Source of the DNA: Paracoccus aerius
GTDB lineage: Bacteria; Pseudomonadota; Alphaproteobacteria; Rhodobacterales; Rhodobacteraceae
Length of the DNA stretch: 64,000 nt
NCBI RefSeq assembly: GCF_014656455.1
Contig: NZ_BNCL01000008.1
Location: 97,063 to 161,062 of the forward strand
Reading direction: 5' to 3'
Part shown: in pieces, positions 34,212 to 43,038 of the stretch
Position numbering within the stretch: the stretch's first letter is position 1
Layout of the letters: every line of letters starts with the position of its first letter
Notes under the pieces: generated by a model
Database searches by the model: none
Seen by the model: only the letters and a program-made list of their open reading frames with translations
What the model was told of the DNA's origin: nothing
Program-made: the position numbers and the translations under genes

Positions 34212-35287
34212 ACCGAACCGATGGTCAGCTGCGCCCCGCTGCCCGCCGCGAACTGGTCGATGACGAAGGGCACCGGCACGACCAGAAGGCCGCCCACGAC
34301 CCACATCGCCCGCCGGTCCCAATGGTGCAGCAGGACCGGCAGCAGGAAAAGCGTGTAATGGATCCAGCCCAGCGGCGAGGCCAGGACCGAGGCCACCAGT
34401 GCGGCGCTGCTGGCCGCCATGACGGCGGGACGGCGGCGAAAGGCCCAGGCCGCAAGTCCCAGAAGAAGCGCCGCCCCTAGGGCCGTGCCCGCCGCGGGAA
34501 TGCTTGCGCGCGCGGCAAGCCCCGACAGGGAGGCATTTGTCAGGAAAAAGGCCCGTTCGCCGTCCGAGGCGACGAGGCCCAGCCACTGCCGGTAAACCCC
34601 CGGCCCCAGGACCACCGCGGGAATCAGGCTGACCGCCGCGGCCACGGCAAGGCTGACAAGGGCGGGCCGGCGATGGCCAGACAGGAACAGCAGCACCGGC
34701 CAGACAAGGAAGTTCGGCTTCATCGCGACAACAAGGCCGATCAGGATGCCCGACCACAGAAGTTCCTGCCGTTCCAGAAGCAGCCAGGCCCCCACCGCCA
34801 TCAGAAGCAGCGGCAGATAGATCTGGCCCAGGAACAGGGTGTCCCAGAACCCGGCCAGCCCGAAGGCCCAGACCGCGATCAGCAGCCCCTCGATCCCCTG
34901 CCCATACCGGCGCACCAGCAGGACCACCGTGGCCAGGTAGCAGGCGACCGATATCCACAGCCAGACCCGCAGCGACGCCTGCGGCTCGGCCAGGTCGAAA
35001 AGCTGGAACAGCAGCGCCGAGATCGGCGGGTTCAGGTTCGGGTTCCAGGACTCGAAGCCCGGCAGGACCACATGGGGGGTCAGGGGATAGATGCCATAGG
35101 GATCCAGCCCTTCCGCCGCCGCCCGCCCCGACGCCACAAAGGCGCCGAAATCCCAAAGCCCATGCGGGGGCAGGACCCGCCCAAGCTCGCCGATCATGGC
35201 AATGACCGAGGCCGCGGCCAGCATGACCATCACCGCAAGGCGCAAGGGATCGGCCGGATATCGTTCGAACATGTCCACCCTGGTCAT
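34127..35287 (-). CDS. GT87 family (DUF2029) polyprenyl-phosphate sugar transferase-like membrane protein
   Basis: This 386-residue polytopic protein has the DUF2029/GT87 signature LWDFGAFVASGRAAAEGLDP followed by YGIYPLTP near residues 45-70, then PNLNPPISALLFQLF. GT87 includes mycobacterial PimE (mannosyl) and AftC (arabinofuranosyl), which use polyprenyl-phosphate donors on the periplasmic face. The convergent placement against the arabinose-type cluster suggests a branching or terminating transferase. Later segments (LASPLGWIHYTLFLLPVLL) are typical of the family. Donor specificity is not readable from the sequence. Confidence 0.85.
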   Translation of the reverse strand: MTRVDMFERYPADPLRLAVMVMLAAASVIAMIGELGRVLPPHGLWDFGAFVASGRAAAEGLDPYGIYPLTPHVVLPGFESWNPNLNPPISALLFQLFDLAEPQASLRVWLWISVACYLATVVLLVRRYGQGIEGLLIAVWAFGLAGFWDTLFLGQIYLPLLLMAVGAWLLLERQELLWSGILIGLVVAMKPNFLVWPVLLFLSGHRRPALVSLAVAAAVSLIPAVVLGPGVYRQWLGLVASDGERAFFLTNASLSGLAARASIPAAGTALGAALLLGLAAWAFRRRPAVMAASSAALVASVLASPLGWIHYTLFLLPVLLHHWDRRAMWVVGGLLVVPVPFVIDQFAAGSGAQLTIGSVYGWAVLLCMVVVMLPGGDRSRRASLAT

Positions 35288-35443
35288 GGCATTGGCCCCT
35301 GCATCTGTCAGCCGTCCCGTCGCCTATGGGGCCCTGCGCCCCTTTGCGAAGGCAGGCCCCCGGGTTCACCGGCATTGCGCGGCATCGCGCGGATCGGAAA
35401 GGCCGCCTGCGCCTTGGGACAGGCAGCCCTTGGTGCCAGCGCG

Positions 35444-35932
35444 TTACTGCCCGGTCAGGCTCTGGGCATGTTCCAGATGCTGCTGCAGGACAGGCAGGCT
35501 CTTCTCGGCATAGGCCATCAGCGCCTCGTTGTCGCCGCCTTCCGCATAGGTCTGATACAGCGTCACCGCCGTTTCATGGGCCACGACCTGGTTCTGGACA
35601 TAGGCTGAATCGAAAGCCTCTCCCTCGGCGCTTTGCAGGGCCTGCATCATCTCGGCATGGGGGCTGCCCAGTTCGGCCGGCATCGACAGGTTCTCGGCCT
35701 GGGCGATGGCCATCAATTCCTGGTTGTTGGTCGTGTGATCCGTGATCATCTGGTTGGCGAATTCCTGGATTTCGGTGTCCTGGGCGCTTTGCAGGGCAAG
35801 TTCGCTCGACTGGACCTCGAACAGGCCGCCGCTGGCCGCCTGGGTGACGAAGTCCTGCGCCGTCATGTCCTGTGCCCATGCTGTGCCAAGGCTGGCAAGG
35901 CCGACGGCTGCGGAAAGGAAAAGGGTCTTCAT
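35444..35932 (-). CDS. DUF4142 domain-containing exported protein
   Basis: This 162-residue protein has a signal peptide (MKTLFLSAAVGLASLGTAWA, cleavage before QDMTAQ) and a ferritin-like helical DUF4142 domain (FVTQAASGGLFEVQSSELAL, then FANQMITDHTTNNQELMAIA). The family occurs in periplasmic stress proteins of unknown function. AAGGAG lies 7 nt before the ATG. A minus-strand EcfG-like promoter about 130 nt upstream suggests general-stress control, in keeping with csbD. Confidence 0.9.
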   Translation of the reverse strand: MKTLFLSAAVGLASLGTAWAQDMTAQDFVTQAASGGLFEVQSSELALQSAQDTEIQEFANQMITDHTTNNQELMAIAQAENLSMPAELGSPHAEMMQALQSAEGEAFDSAYVQNQVVAHETAVTLYQTYAEGGDNEALMAYAEKSLPVLQQHLEHAQSLTGQ

Positions 35933-36062
35933 GGCGATCTCCTTGGAAGGCCCAGGTGCGGATTGCCCCGGGGCGGATCGGATTTCAGAACGGGGAAAGG
36001 TTCAGGCGGCAGGCCAAAGCCATGCCGGGATCCGGACGATGCCCCCCCCGCGGACTGATCCC

Positions 36063-36087
36063 AACAGGGAAGGCGGACGAATGTTCC
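36063..36087 (-). promoter_or_regulatory. EcfG-type promoter of the DUF4142 gene
   Basis: On the minus strand GGAAC, 16 nt, TGTT ends about 130 nt before the DUF4142 start. The 35933-36296 interval holds no other gene that I can support. The leader is longer than for csbD, so the assignment is moderate. Confidence 0.6.
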
Positions 36088-36296
36088 AGCACGTCGCCGG
36101 CATCGGGGATTGCGGCGGTGCGGACAACCGCGACGGAGGCCGAGGGAGGCGCCGTTCAACGCAGGCGGTGGCGGCTTCACAAAAAGCAACATGTCTTTGC
36201 AGACAGGTCATCTTGTGGTGATATGGCTGTGCGGCTACGGAGCCGAGATCAGGCGTAGAAAACTGTTCTTCCACCGGAAAGCTGCGGGACCGGACA

Positions 36297-37874
36297 TTGC
36301 ACCAGGCGAAAAGCATCACGATCCTGCGCATCGGAAGCCTGCTGCTTCCGCTGCTGGGCAGCGTCTTGTGGGGCACGATCACCTATCTGGACGAACGGCA
36401 GCGCGCCATCGACCAGGCCCATGAAAACGTGGCCCTGGTCCGCCAGTACACGCAGCGCCTGGTCCAGACCCAGACCGTTCTTCACGACGCGGCCCTGGCC
36501 CATGTCGATGCCCAGCCTGACCCCGATTATCTGACCAGCAGGGCGTTCCACGACTTCCTGGCCCGGATCGAGGGGGGGCAGGGCATGACGCTGGGCCTTG
36601 CGGTGATCGGCCTTGACGGCACCTGGATGGCGTCCAGCCGGGCCTTTCCCGTGTCCAGCACCGCCTCGCGGCGCGATTACCTGGACGGGATCAGGGCAGG
36701 CAGCACACTGATCCTGGACCGCATCACGCTGCAGCCGCAGGGCCAGGATGCGCTGATCGTGGTCAAGCCGTTCCGCCACGGATCGTTCCAGGGCGCCATC
36801 GTGTCGGCGGTCAGCATCGAGGCGATCCGCGGCTTTCTGCGAAGCGTTGCCCGGCGGGACGGCGAATCCGCGTCCCTTTTGCGCGACGACGGCAAGCTGC
36901 TGGTCCGGCACGTGCCGACACGGCCGATGTTCCTAGACCCGTCGTCGCCGGCGCGGCTGGCAATGGCGCAAGGCAACACCGGCCATTACAGCGCCACGGC
37001 CGTGACGGACGGGACCACGCGGCTTTACGCCTTTTCCAAGACCGATGACCTTCCGATCTACGCGCAGTTCGGCATCGCGCGCGACCTGATCCTGTGGTCC
37101 TGGTTCTGGCGTTCCGTGCCGGTCTGGATCCTGCTGTCGGCGGGCGGGCTGTTTTCCTTCGTGCTTGGCGGCTTCGTGCGGCGCAGCCTGAAGGAACGCA
37201 GCGCGCATGAGGAACAGGCAAGGCTTCGCCAGGAAGCCGAACGCAAGGCCGAACAGCATCAACGCTTCATGCGCGAGTTGAACCACCGGGTGAAGAACAA
37301 CCTGGCCCTTGTCGACAGCATGATCGGCATCCAGATGCGGCGGGAAGGCGGCCTGGACGGGAACGAGCTGAAAGCCCGTGTAGCGGCCATCGCCGATGTC
37401 CATGACGTGCTGTACCAGGCGGCGAATGCGCACCAGATGGATCTTGGCGAATTGCTGCAACAGGTTTGCCGCAGCCCCGCCCTTGTCCCGGCCGAGCGGG
37501 ACATCTCGCTGGACCTCAGGACACAGGACGGCGTGATGGTGGGGGCCGACACGGCCACCTCGCTGGCCCTGGTGGTGGTCGAGCTTGTCACCAATGCCGT
37601 GAAATACGCCTTTCCCGATGACCGGCGCGGCACGATCTCGATCTGCCTGTCCGCCGGCAGTGGCGAGGCGGAGCTGCGCGTGGGCGATGACGGCATCGGC
37701 ATATCCGACGGCGTCACCCGCAGTTCCGGCATGAAGATCGTCGAGGCCTTCGTCCAGCAGATCGAGGGCCGGATGACCCGCAGCACCGCCGCGGGAACCT
37801 GCTACCGCATCACCTTTCCGTCGGCCGGCCCGTCAGGAGCCCCGTCAGAAGCCTCATCCGAGGCTGCCGCCTGA
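36297..37874 (+). CDS. membrane sensor histidine kinase, HisKA_2 type
   Basis: This 525-residue kinase has a transmembrane helix near residues 9-26, a periplasmic sensor region of about 230 residues of PDC/Cache type, a second helix near 265-290, and a short coiled coil (HEEQARLRQEAERKAEQHQR). A HisKA_2 dimerisation box follows, with phospho-acceptor His330 in ELNHRVKNNLALVDS, and a HATPase_c domain (Asn433 in ELVTNAVKY, then GDDGIGIS). Such kinases often feed the PhyR/EcfG general stress pathway of alphaproteobacteria. A TTG is the earliest possible start. The 3-prime end overlaps the convergent response regulator gene by 73 nt. Confidence 0.88.
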   Translation: MHQAKSITILRIGSLLLPLLGSVLWGTITYLDERQRAIDQAHENVALVRQYTQRLVQTQTVLHDAALAHVDAQPDPDYLTSRAFHDFLARIEGGQGMTLGLAVIGLDGTWMASSRAFPVSSTASRRDYLDGIRAGSTLILDRITLQPQGQDALIVVKPFRHGSFQGAIVSAVSIEAIRGFLRSVARRDGESASLLRDDGKLLVRHVPTRPMFLDPSSPARLAMAQGNTGHYSATAVTDGTTRLYAFSKTDDLPIYAQFGIARDLILWSWFWRSVPVWILLSAGGLFSFVLGGFVRRSLKERSAHEEQARLRQEAERKAEQHQRFMRELNHRVKNNLALVDSMIGIQMRREGGLDGNELKARVAAIADVHDVLYQAANAHQMDLGELLQQVCRSPALVPAERDISLDLRTQDGVMVGADTATSLALVVVELVTNAVKYAFPDDRRGTISICLSAGSGEAELRVGDDGIGISDGVTRSSGMKIVEAFVQQIEGRMTRSTAAGTCYRITFPSAGPSGAPSEASSEAAA

Positions 37875-38233
37875 AGAAGCTTCGTGATCATCAGGCCCAG
37901 TTCGATCTCGTTCACGGGCTTGGTCAGGACCGGGACGCCCGGAAACTCGTCCCTGACCCCCGCCTGGCCATAGCCGGTCAGGAACACAAAGGGCACGCCC
38001 GCACCGATCAGGGCGCGGGCGACGGGAAAGCTGGTGCCGCCGCTTCCCAGGTTCACGTCCAGCACGGCCACGTCCGGGGCCATGTGCTGCAGCCTGTCCA
38101 AGGCCAGTTCGGCCTTTGCGAAGGGACCGACCACGTCCAGGCCCATCTCCTCGAGAAGGCCGCCCAGATGCATGGCGATCAGGGCCTCGTCCTCGACGAC
38201 CAGTGCCCGCAGGAAATCCTGGTCCCCGTTCAT
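37802..38233 (-). CDS. single-domain response regulator (REC only)
   Basis: This 143-residue protein is a receiver domain: acidic pair Glu14-Asp15-Glu16, phospho-acceptor Asp59 in VAVLDVNLG, Thr86 and Lys105 in VLTKPVNE. There is no DNA-binding output domain, only a disordered Ala/Asp/Gly-rich tail, so it probably works as a phosphate shuttle or sink. It overlaps the stop of the upstream HWE kinase by 4 nt (ATGA), so the two are co-translated and likely partners. Similar single-domain regulators (SdrG-like) tune EcfG signalling in sphingomonads and rhizobia. Confidence 0.9.
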   Translation of the reverse strand: MNGDQDFLRALVVEDEALIAMHLGGLLEEMGLDVVGPFAKAELALDRLQHMAPDVAVLDVNLGSGGTSFPVARALIGAGVPFVFLTGYGQAGVRDEFPGVPVLTKPVNEIELGLMITKLLQAAASDEASDGAPDGPADGKVMR

Positions 38234-40449
38234 GCCGCGTTTCCTTGCAAGGGGATCTCGGCCCGGTATTCGACGCCATCCGGCGACAGGGCCAGCCGGG
38301 CGGATCCTCCCAGTTCGTAAGGCACGGCATCTTCCAGAAACCGCGTGCCGAACCCGCGTCTTTGCTCCCGTGCCACCGCAAGCCGCGTCTGTTCGCGCCA
38401 AAGGAAGGACAGGGTTCCGTCGGTGGCGGCCCAGGACAGCTCGACCCGTCCGGCGGGATCGCGGAAGGCGCCGTGGCTTGCGGCATTGGCCGCAAGCTCA
38501 TGGATCGCCAGTCCCAGCGAGACCGCGGCCTTGGGCCTGAGCGACACCGGCCCGCCCGACAGGGCGACATCGGCGCGCGCGGTCGATTGCACGGATGCCA
38601 GGGCGGCCTGCGCCACATCCGCCAGGGACGCGCCTTCCCAGTGGGACCGTGTCAGCAGGTCATGGGAAGCCGAAAGCGCCTGAAGGCGGCCGTCAAGCGC
38701 GCGCCTGGCGGCGGGGTCCAGTTCCGTTCCCCGCAGCGACTGGTGCGTGATCGACTGCACGATGCCAAGGGTGTTCTTGACGCGGTGGTTCAGCTCGGCG
38801 ATCAGCAGGCGGGTCCGGTCCTCGGCCCGGCGTTGCTCGGTCAGGTCGCGGAAGATCTTCAGAAAGCCGCTGATCCCCTCGCCCTGGACGGGGACCATCT
38901 CGCCGCTGGCCCAGAACAGCGATCCGTCCTTGCGCGCGTGCCAGCGGGAGTCCTCGGCGCGGCCTTCGCGGCGGGCCTTTTCCATCTCATGCTCGGGGCG
39001 GCCGGCCGCCTTGTCCTCGGCCGAAAAGAAGATCCGCAGGTGCTGGCCGATGGCCTCTTCCTCGGAAAAGCCCAGGATGCGCTCGGCCCCGGTGTTCCAG
39101 CTTGTGATGATCCCGTCGTCATCGGCGGTCAGGATGGCATAGTCCTTGGCACTGTCGATGATCAGGCGCAGACGCTCGGCGTCCAGGCGCCGGGCTTCGG
39201 CGCTGGCCCGGTCGCAGGTGATGTCCCGTCCGACGCCCACCAGCCGTCCGGCGTGGTTGTCGACCGGATCGAACCGGCCCTTCAGCGATATCCAGCGGAT
39301 CCGGCCCCCGGCCAGGCACCGGCCGGTGATGTCAAAGCCCGACCTTTCGGCTATCGCCTGGCCCAGGGCCGTGCGAAAACCGTCGCGGTCGTCGGGGTGA
39401 AGGGCATCCGACATCATCTGCTGCGACATGGCGACGCCCGGGTCGCAGCCGAACAGGGCCTTGATCTCGTGCGAGGCGTCAAGCTGGCAGGTTTCAAGGT
39501 CAAGCTGCCAATGCCCCAGCCCAGCCACCTCAAGCGCAAGGCGAAGCTCGGCCTGGGTTTGCTGCAATTCCAGTTCCGCCTTGGCCTGCTGGACCGCCGA
39601 CCAGGTCCGTTCCGCAACCTCGCGTGCAAGATCGATCTCATGGCGCGACCAATGGCGCGGCTCGGGATGGTGGACGGTCAGGGCGGCGATCAGGACGCCG
39701 TCCTTGATCAGGGGCACGACCATCCCGGACGAAACCTGGAACTGCAGGAAGAAATCGGCGCTTTCGCGGGTCCGGGGATCGGTGACGACATCCTTGATCC
39801 ACACGACACCGCCGCGCATGATGTCCTGGATCAGGGCCTGGCCGACCAGGTTGAGGGAAAAGCGGTCGGCGACAGCATCGATCCCCCGGTCCGCATTGGC
39901 CCACTCGGCCGAGGCGGCAAAGGTCAGCCGCGCCCGGTCCAGATCGACATAACGCACCCGGCCGCAGTCAAGCCGCAGGCCAAGGGTCCGGGCGGCGTGG
40001 TGCATGATGGCGTGCGGCGCGCCCAGATCCCGGATCGCGTCCGACAGCGCCAGAAGAAAGGACTGCCGTTCCGCCAGCCCCGCGACCTGCTGATCGGACC
40101 ATTCCTCCTCCGCATCGCGGGACAGGGTGCAAAGCCATTCCGCCGCGGCCCCGTCCGGTCCCGGAACGGGAACGGCGGCGACCGAGGCCGGGCTGTCGCG
40201 GGCCTCGGTCCCCCGGATGCGCAGCGACAGCCGGAACGCCTGGCCGCGGTCGACAGCAGCGCGGACCGCACCGCCTGCATCGGCTTGGTCCGGCAGGACC
40301 AGAAGCCCCTGGATGATGGCCAGGTCGCTTGCCGAGGCATGTTCGGGCAGCGACAGGACCGCGTCCCACCCGGCCGAAAGGCGAAAAACCGATGCCTGGA
40401 TCACCTCGCCAGTATTCAACAACGCTAACTCAGAAGGAAGATTGTCCAC
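38230..40449 (-). CDS. soluble multi-sensor histidine kinase with GAF and PAS domains, HWE type
   Basis: This 739-residue cytosolic kinase has an N-terminal PAS-like region, a GAF domain (about 130-300, SSGMVVPLIKDGVLIAAL), two PAS domains (GLGHWQLDLETCQLDASHE, then YAILTADDDGIITSWNTGAE) and a PAC segment. A C-terminal HWE kinase core follows, with phospho-acceptor His in LIAELNHRVKNTLGIVQSI and the N-box HELAANAASHGAF. The GTG start has GAGGA at 7 nt; a start at 40500 is possible. It co-occurs with the single-domain regulator and lies downstream of an EcfG-like promoter, suggesting feedback within the stress pathway. The ligand is unknown. Confidence 0.88.
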   Translation of the reverse strand: MDNLPSELALLNTGEVIQASVFRLSAGWDAVLSLPEHASASDLAIIQGLLVLPDQADAGGAVRAAVDRGQAFRLSLRIRGTEARDSPASVAAVPVPGPDGAAAEWLCTLSRDAEEEWSDQQVAGLAERQSFLLALSDAIRDLGAPHAIMHHAARTLGLRLDCGRVRYVDLDRARLTFAASAEWANADRGIDAVADRFSLNLVGQALIQDIMRGGVVWIKDVVTDPRTRESADFFLQFQVSSGMVVPLIKDGVLIAALTVHHPEPRHWSRHEIDLAREVAERTWSAVQQAKAELELQQTQAELRLALEVAGLGHWQLDLETCQLDASHEIKALFGCDPGVAMSQQMMSDALHPDDRDGFRTALGQAIAERSGFDITGRCLAGGRIRWISLKGRFDPVDNHAGRLVGVGRDITCDRASAEARRLDAERLRLIIDSAKDYAILTADDDGIITSWNTGAERILGFSEEEAIGQHLRIFFSAEDKAAGRPEHEMEKARREGRAEDSRWHARKDGSLFWASGEMVPVQGEGISGFLKIFRDLTEQRRAEDRTRLLIAELNHRVKNTLGIVQSITHQSLRGTELDPAARRALDGRLQALSASHDLLTRSHWEGASLADVAQAALASVQSTARADVALSGGPVSLRPKAAVSLGLAIHELAANAASHGAFRDPAGRVELSWAATDGTLSFLWREQTRLAVAREQRRGFGTRFLEDAVPYELGGSARLALSPDGVEYRAEIPLQGNAA

Positions 40450-40610
40450 CAGATGGTCCTCGTGCGGCCGCGTCGGCCACCAGCCCCTTGATACGCACAA
40501 GGGTAAAGGGCGGTAAAGTGAATTAAATGCAAGGGTTTGGCAGGTTACGCAGCGGCAGGGTCACGGCAGGCCTGGCCGGTGCCAAGGGGGACACGGCCTT
40601 CAGGATCATC

Positions 40611-40635
40611 AACCTCATCCGCGGCCGCGAGTTCC
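40611..40635 (-). promoter_or_regulatory. EcfG-type promoter candidate for the HWE kinase / response regulator pair
   Basis: On the minus strand GGAAC, 16 nt, GGTT points toward the kinase gene, about 160 nt upstream of its start. The 40450-40799 gap contains this site plus an AT-rich patch at 40500-40530, and no supportable gene. Confidence 0.5.
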
Positions 40636-40799
40636 ATGCCCCTGTTGCCTTTGCGCGCAAAGTCAATGGCAGAAGGCGAACCGCGCTTGGCTGACACATT
40701 CCTCGGTTGCGCCTGGCGATCGCCGGGCCGGCCGGGATCATGGCACGCCAGCCCATCCGGGCCGATTGCGGTTTCGCTGCGGGCGGCTAAGGTGGCGCG

Positions 40800-41996
40800 A
40801 TGAGCCCGCCCCTGCTGATGAACACCGATGCCCGCCGGCTGTTCCTGGATCGCCACCTGCTGCTGCGACAAGGGTCCGGCCCCGGCACGGGCGCGGATCT
40901 GGGCGATGTGCTGGGGGGCTTGGGATTTGTCCAGGTGGACAGCGTCAACACGCTGGCGCGGGCGCATGACCTGATCCTGTGGTCGCGCCGGACCCGTTAC
41001 CGCCCCCGCGCGCTTGACCATCTGGTTTCCCGCCGCCGCGCGGCATTCGAGCATTGGACCCATGACGCCGCCGTCCTGCCGATGCAGTTCTATCCCATGT
41101 GGCAGTTGAAGTTCGCCCGGGACGAGGCGCGGATCCGGCAACGCTGGCCCGCCTGCCGCCGCCCCGGCTGGGAAGGCGAGATACGGGCGATCCTGCAACG
41201 GATCGCCGATCACGGCCCCGCAAGCGCCGCCGAGGTGGCGCCGGACGAGCCGCGCGGCGGGGGAGGCTGGTGGGACTGGCATCCCTCGAAGACGGCGCTT
41301 GAATATCTGTGGCGGTCGGGCCGCCTGGCGATCAGCCATCGGGTGGGGTTCCGCAAGGTCTATGACCTGGCCGAACGGGTCATCCCGGCACCCTATCGTG
41401 ATGCATCGATGGCCGCGCCCGATGTCGTTGACTGGGCCATGTCCGCAGCCCTTGACCGGCTTGGCTTTGCCACCAGCGGCGAACTGGCGGCCTTCTTCGA
41501 CATCGCTACCCGCGACGAGGCCAGGCGGTGGTGCGCCGAAGCCCTGGCCGCCCGCCGGATCATCGCCGTCGAGGTCGAGATGGCCGACGGATCGCGCAGG
41601 CCTTGCGTCTCGACGCCGCAGATCCTGAACGGGCTGGCCGCGCTGCCCGCGCCCTCGCAGCGGGTGCGGCTGCTGTCGCCCTTTGACCCGGCGCTGCGCG
41701 ACCGGGCGCGGGCCGAACGGCTGTTCGGTTTCCACTACCGGATCGAGATCTTCGTACCTGAACCGCAGCGGCGCTTTGGCTATTACGTGTTCCCGGTGCT
41801 GCAGGGGGACCGGCTGATCGGCCGCATTGACGCGAAGCGTGACAAGGGCGTGCTATCGGTGCGCGCCTTCTGGCCCGAGGCCGGGGTGCGGATGGGACTG
41901 GCCCGGCAGGCAGGGCTGATGGCGGAATTGCAGCGCGTCCTGCCCTTGGCCGAGGCCGCCGGGATCCAGCTTGCGCCGGACTGGCTGCGGACCTGA
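40800..41996 (+). CDS. winged helix-turn-helix protein of the YcaQ / crosslink-repair DNA glycosylase family
   Basis: This 398-residue protein matches the HTH_42/YcaQ family. Visible marks are GFVQVDSVNTLARAHDLIL, AFEHWTHDAAVLPMQFYP, LLSPFDPALRDRARAERLFG and RRFGYYVFPVLQGDRLIGRI. YcaQ removes interstrand crosslinks such as those from nitrogen mustard, using a QxQ-type motif; the residues here read QVDS, so activity is not assured. The ATG starts the gene directly, and the length is typical. It is monocistronic in appearance. Confidence 0.88.
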   Translation: MSPPLLMNTDARRLFLDRHLLLRQGSGPGTGADLGDVLGGLGFVQVDSVNTLARAHDLILWSRRTRYRPRALDHLVSRRRAAFEHWTHDAAVLPMQFYPMWQLKFARDEARIRQRWPACRRPGWEGEIRAILQRIADHGPASAAEVAPDEPRGGGGWWDWHPSKTALEYLWRSGRLAISHRVGFRKVYDLAERVIPAPYRDASMAAPDVVDWAMSAALDRLGFATSGELAAFFDIATRDEARRWCAEALAARRIIAVEVEMADGSRRPCVSTPQILNGLAALPAPSQRVRLLSPFDPALRDRARAERLFGFHYRIEIFVPEPQRRFGYYVFPVLQGDRLIGRIDAKRDKGVLSVRAFWPEAGVRMGLARQAGLMAELQRVLPLAEAAGIQLAPDWLRT

Positions 41997-42067
41997 CGGA
42001 CCGCCAGAACGCACTGTCCTCAAAGGGATCGCCGGATCCGCCTGCGGGTGAACAAATAGCAACTGGT

Positions 42068-42092
42068 GGAACATAAGCCCGCCCCCGCCGTT
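42068..42092 (+). promoter_or_regulatory. EcfG-type promoter upstream of the second response regulator
   Basis: The plus strand reads GGAAC, exactly 16 nt, CGTT. It is 28 nt upstream of a small reading frame at 42120 and 300 nt upstream of the response regulator at 42392, leaving either a leader or a small gene between. Confidence 0.65.
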
Positions 42093-42119
42093 TCATCCAT
42101 GACGTAGTCAAGGATCGAG

Positions 42120-42305
42120 ATGAAGCGCCGCAGCCGGTTGTTGCGGAGGCTTCAGGAACTGCCATGCCTGCCGCCCGAGTGCCCTGCATCCCGGCCGTCA
42201 AGCAGAAGCTGTGCGTCCTGCGGAATGCCCGCGGCCCGCAAGCCGCGGGACAAGCGCATCGGGGGGGTCGTGGCAGGCTCGGGGTTGGTGAAGTTGTTCC
42301 TGTGA
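42120..42305 (+). CDS. possible 61-residue small protein in an EcfG-driven leader
   Basis: An ATG with AAGGA 5 nt upstream opens a 61-codon frame 28 nt after an EcfG-type minus-10. The protein is Arg/Ser/Cys-rich (MKRRSRLLRRLQELPCLPPE onward) with no known domain. Within it lies a perfect 8-bp hairpin (42228-42249, CCCGCGGC / GCCGCGGG). It may be coding or a structured leader of the downstream response regulator gene. The rest of 41997-42391 shows nothing else. Confidence 0.25.
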   Translation: MKRRSRLLRRLQELPCLPPECPASRPSSRSCASCGMPAARKPRDKRIGGVVAGSGLVKLFL

Positions 42306-42391
42306 CTTTTCTGTTCGACCGCCGCATCGGCGGCACCACGGCAATCTGGAAGAAACGCGACGGCGCCCGATAGCGTCATCGCAGGAGGATC

Positions 42392-42901
42392 ATGAGCATG
42401 GCCAACGAAGCAAGGCTGCACGGGGTGAAGGTCCTGGTGGTCGAGGATGATTTCCATCTTGCCATCGGGATCGAGGAGGTTCTGCGCAAGGCCGGGGCCG
42501 GTCTGCTTGGGCCGGTCGCGCACGAGGATCAGGCCCTGGATCTGATCGCGGGCCAGACGCCCACCTGCGCGATCATCGACATCAACCTGGGGAACGGGGC
42601 GCGGTTCAACGTTGCGGATGCGCTGAAGGCCAGGAACATCCCCTTCATGTTCATGACCGGCTATGACGACGTGATGATCCCCGTCCGATTCAAGGACGTG
42701 GGGCGGATGCGCAAGCCCGCCGGGTTCCGCCTGGTGGTCGATGCGGCGGTCCAGTTGTGCAGCCAGCGGGCGGCGGATTGGCTGAACGATGGGGCGGGGC
42801 TTGAATACATGGCCATTTCCTCAACGGGCAAGCCGCTTGCAGGCCCGCCGACGCCGGCCAATGCCTCGACCCAGATCCGTTGGTTCCACCGCAGCAGCTG
42901 A
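42392..42901 (+). CDS. single-domain response regulator with C-terminal extension
   Basis: This 169-residue protein has a receiver domain: Glu18-Asp19-Asp20, phospho-acceptor Asp63 in CAIIDINLG, Thr89 and Lys108 in MRKPAG. About 40 residues with no recognised output domain follow. AGGAGG precedes two nearby ATGs (42392 and 42398); the second has the better 9-nt spacing. It probably shuttles phosphate from one of the HWE or HisKA_2 kinases encoded upstream and lies behind an EcfG-type promoter, consistent with stress-pathway feedback. Confidence 0.87.
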   Translation: MSMANEARLHGVKVLVVEDDFHLAIGIEEVLRKAGAGLLGPVAHEDQALDLIAGQTPTCAIIDINLGNGARFNVADALKARNIPFMFMTGYDDVMIPVRFKDVGRMRKPAGFRLVVDAAVQLCSQRAADWLNDGAGLEYMAISSTGKPLAGPPTPANASTQIRWFHRSS

Positions 42902-42986
42902 CGGCCGGCAGGGGGACCTTGTCCGGTCCCCCGGACTGGGTCCGGGCGGGGACCGCAGGGTCGTCCCCGCGCCCCGCGGCATCCCC

Positions 42987-43011
42987 GGAACCATTTCCTG
43001 GCTGCATCGTT
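42987..43011 (+). promoter_or_regulatory. EcfG-type promoter of the acidic 104-residue protein gene
   Basis: The plus strand reads GGAAC, exactly 16 nt, CGTT, ending 28 nt before the start codon at 43039. Spacing and distance match the csbD promoter almost perfectly, so the gene is a good stress-regulon candidate. Confidence 0.75.
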
Positions 43012-43038
43012 TTCCCCCTTCACGGCGAAGAGGCTGAC

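Noticed and set aside
38116..40428. Plus-strand frame of 770 codons across the HWE kinase
   Set aside because: It is antisense to a kinase with all expected domains and has no recognisable domain of its own.
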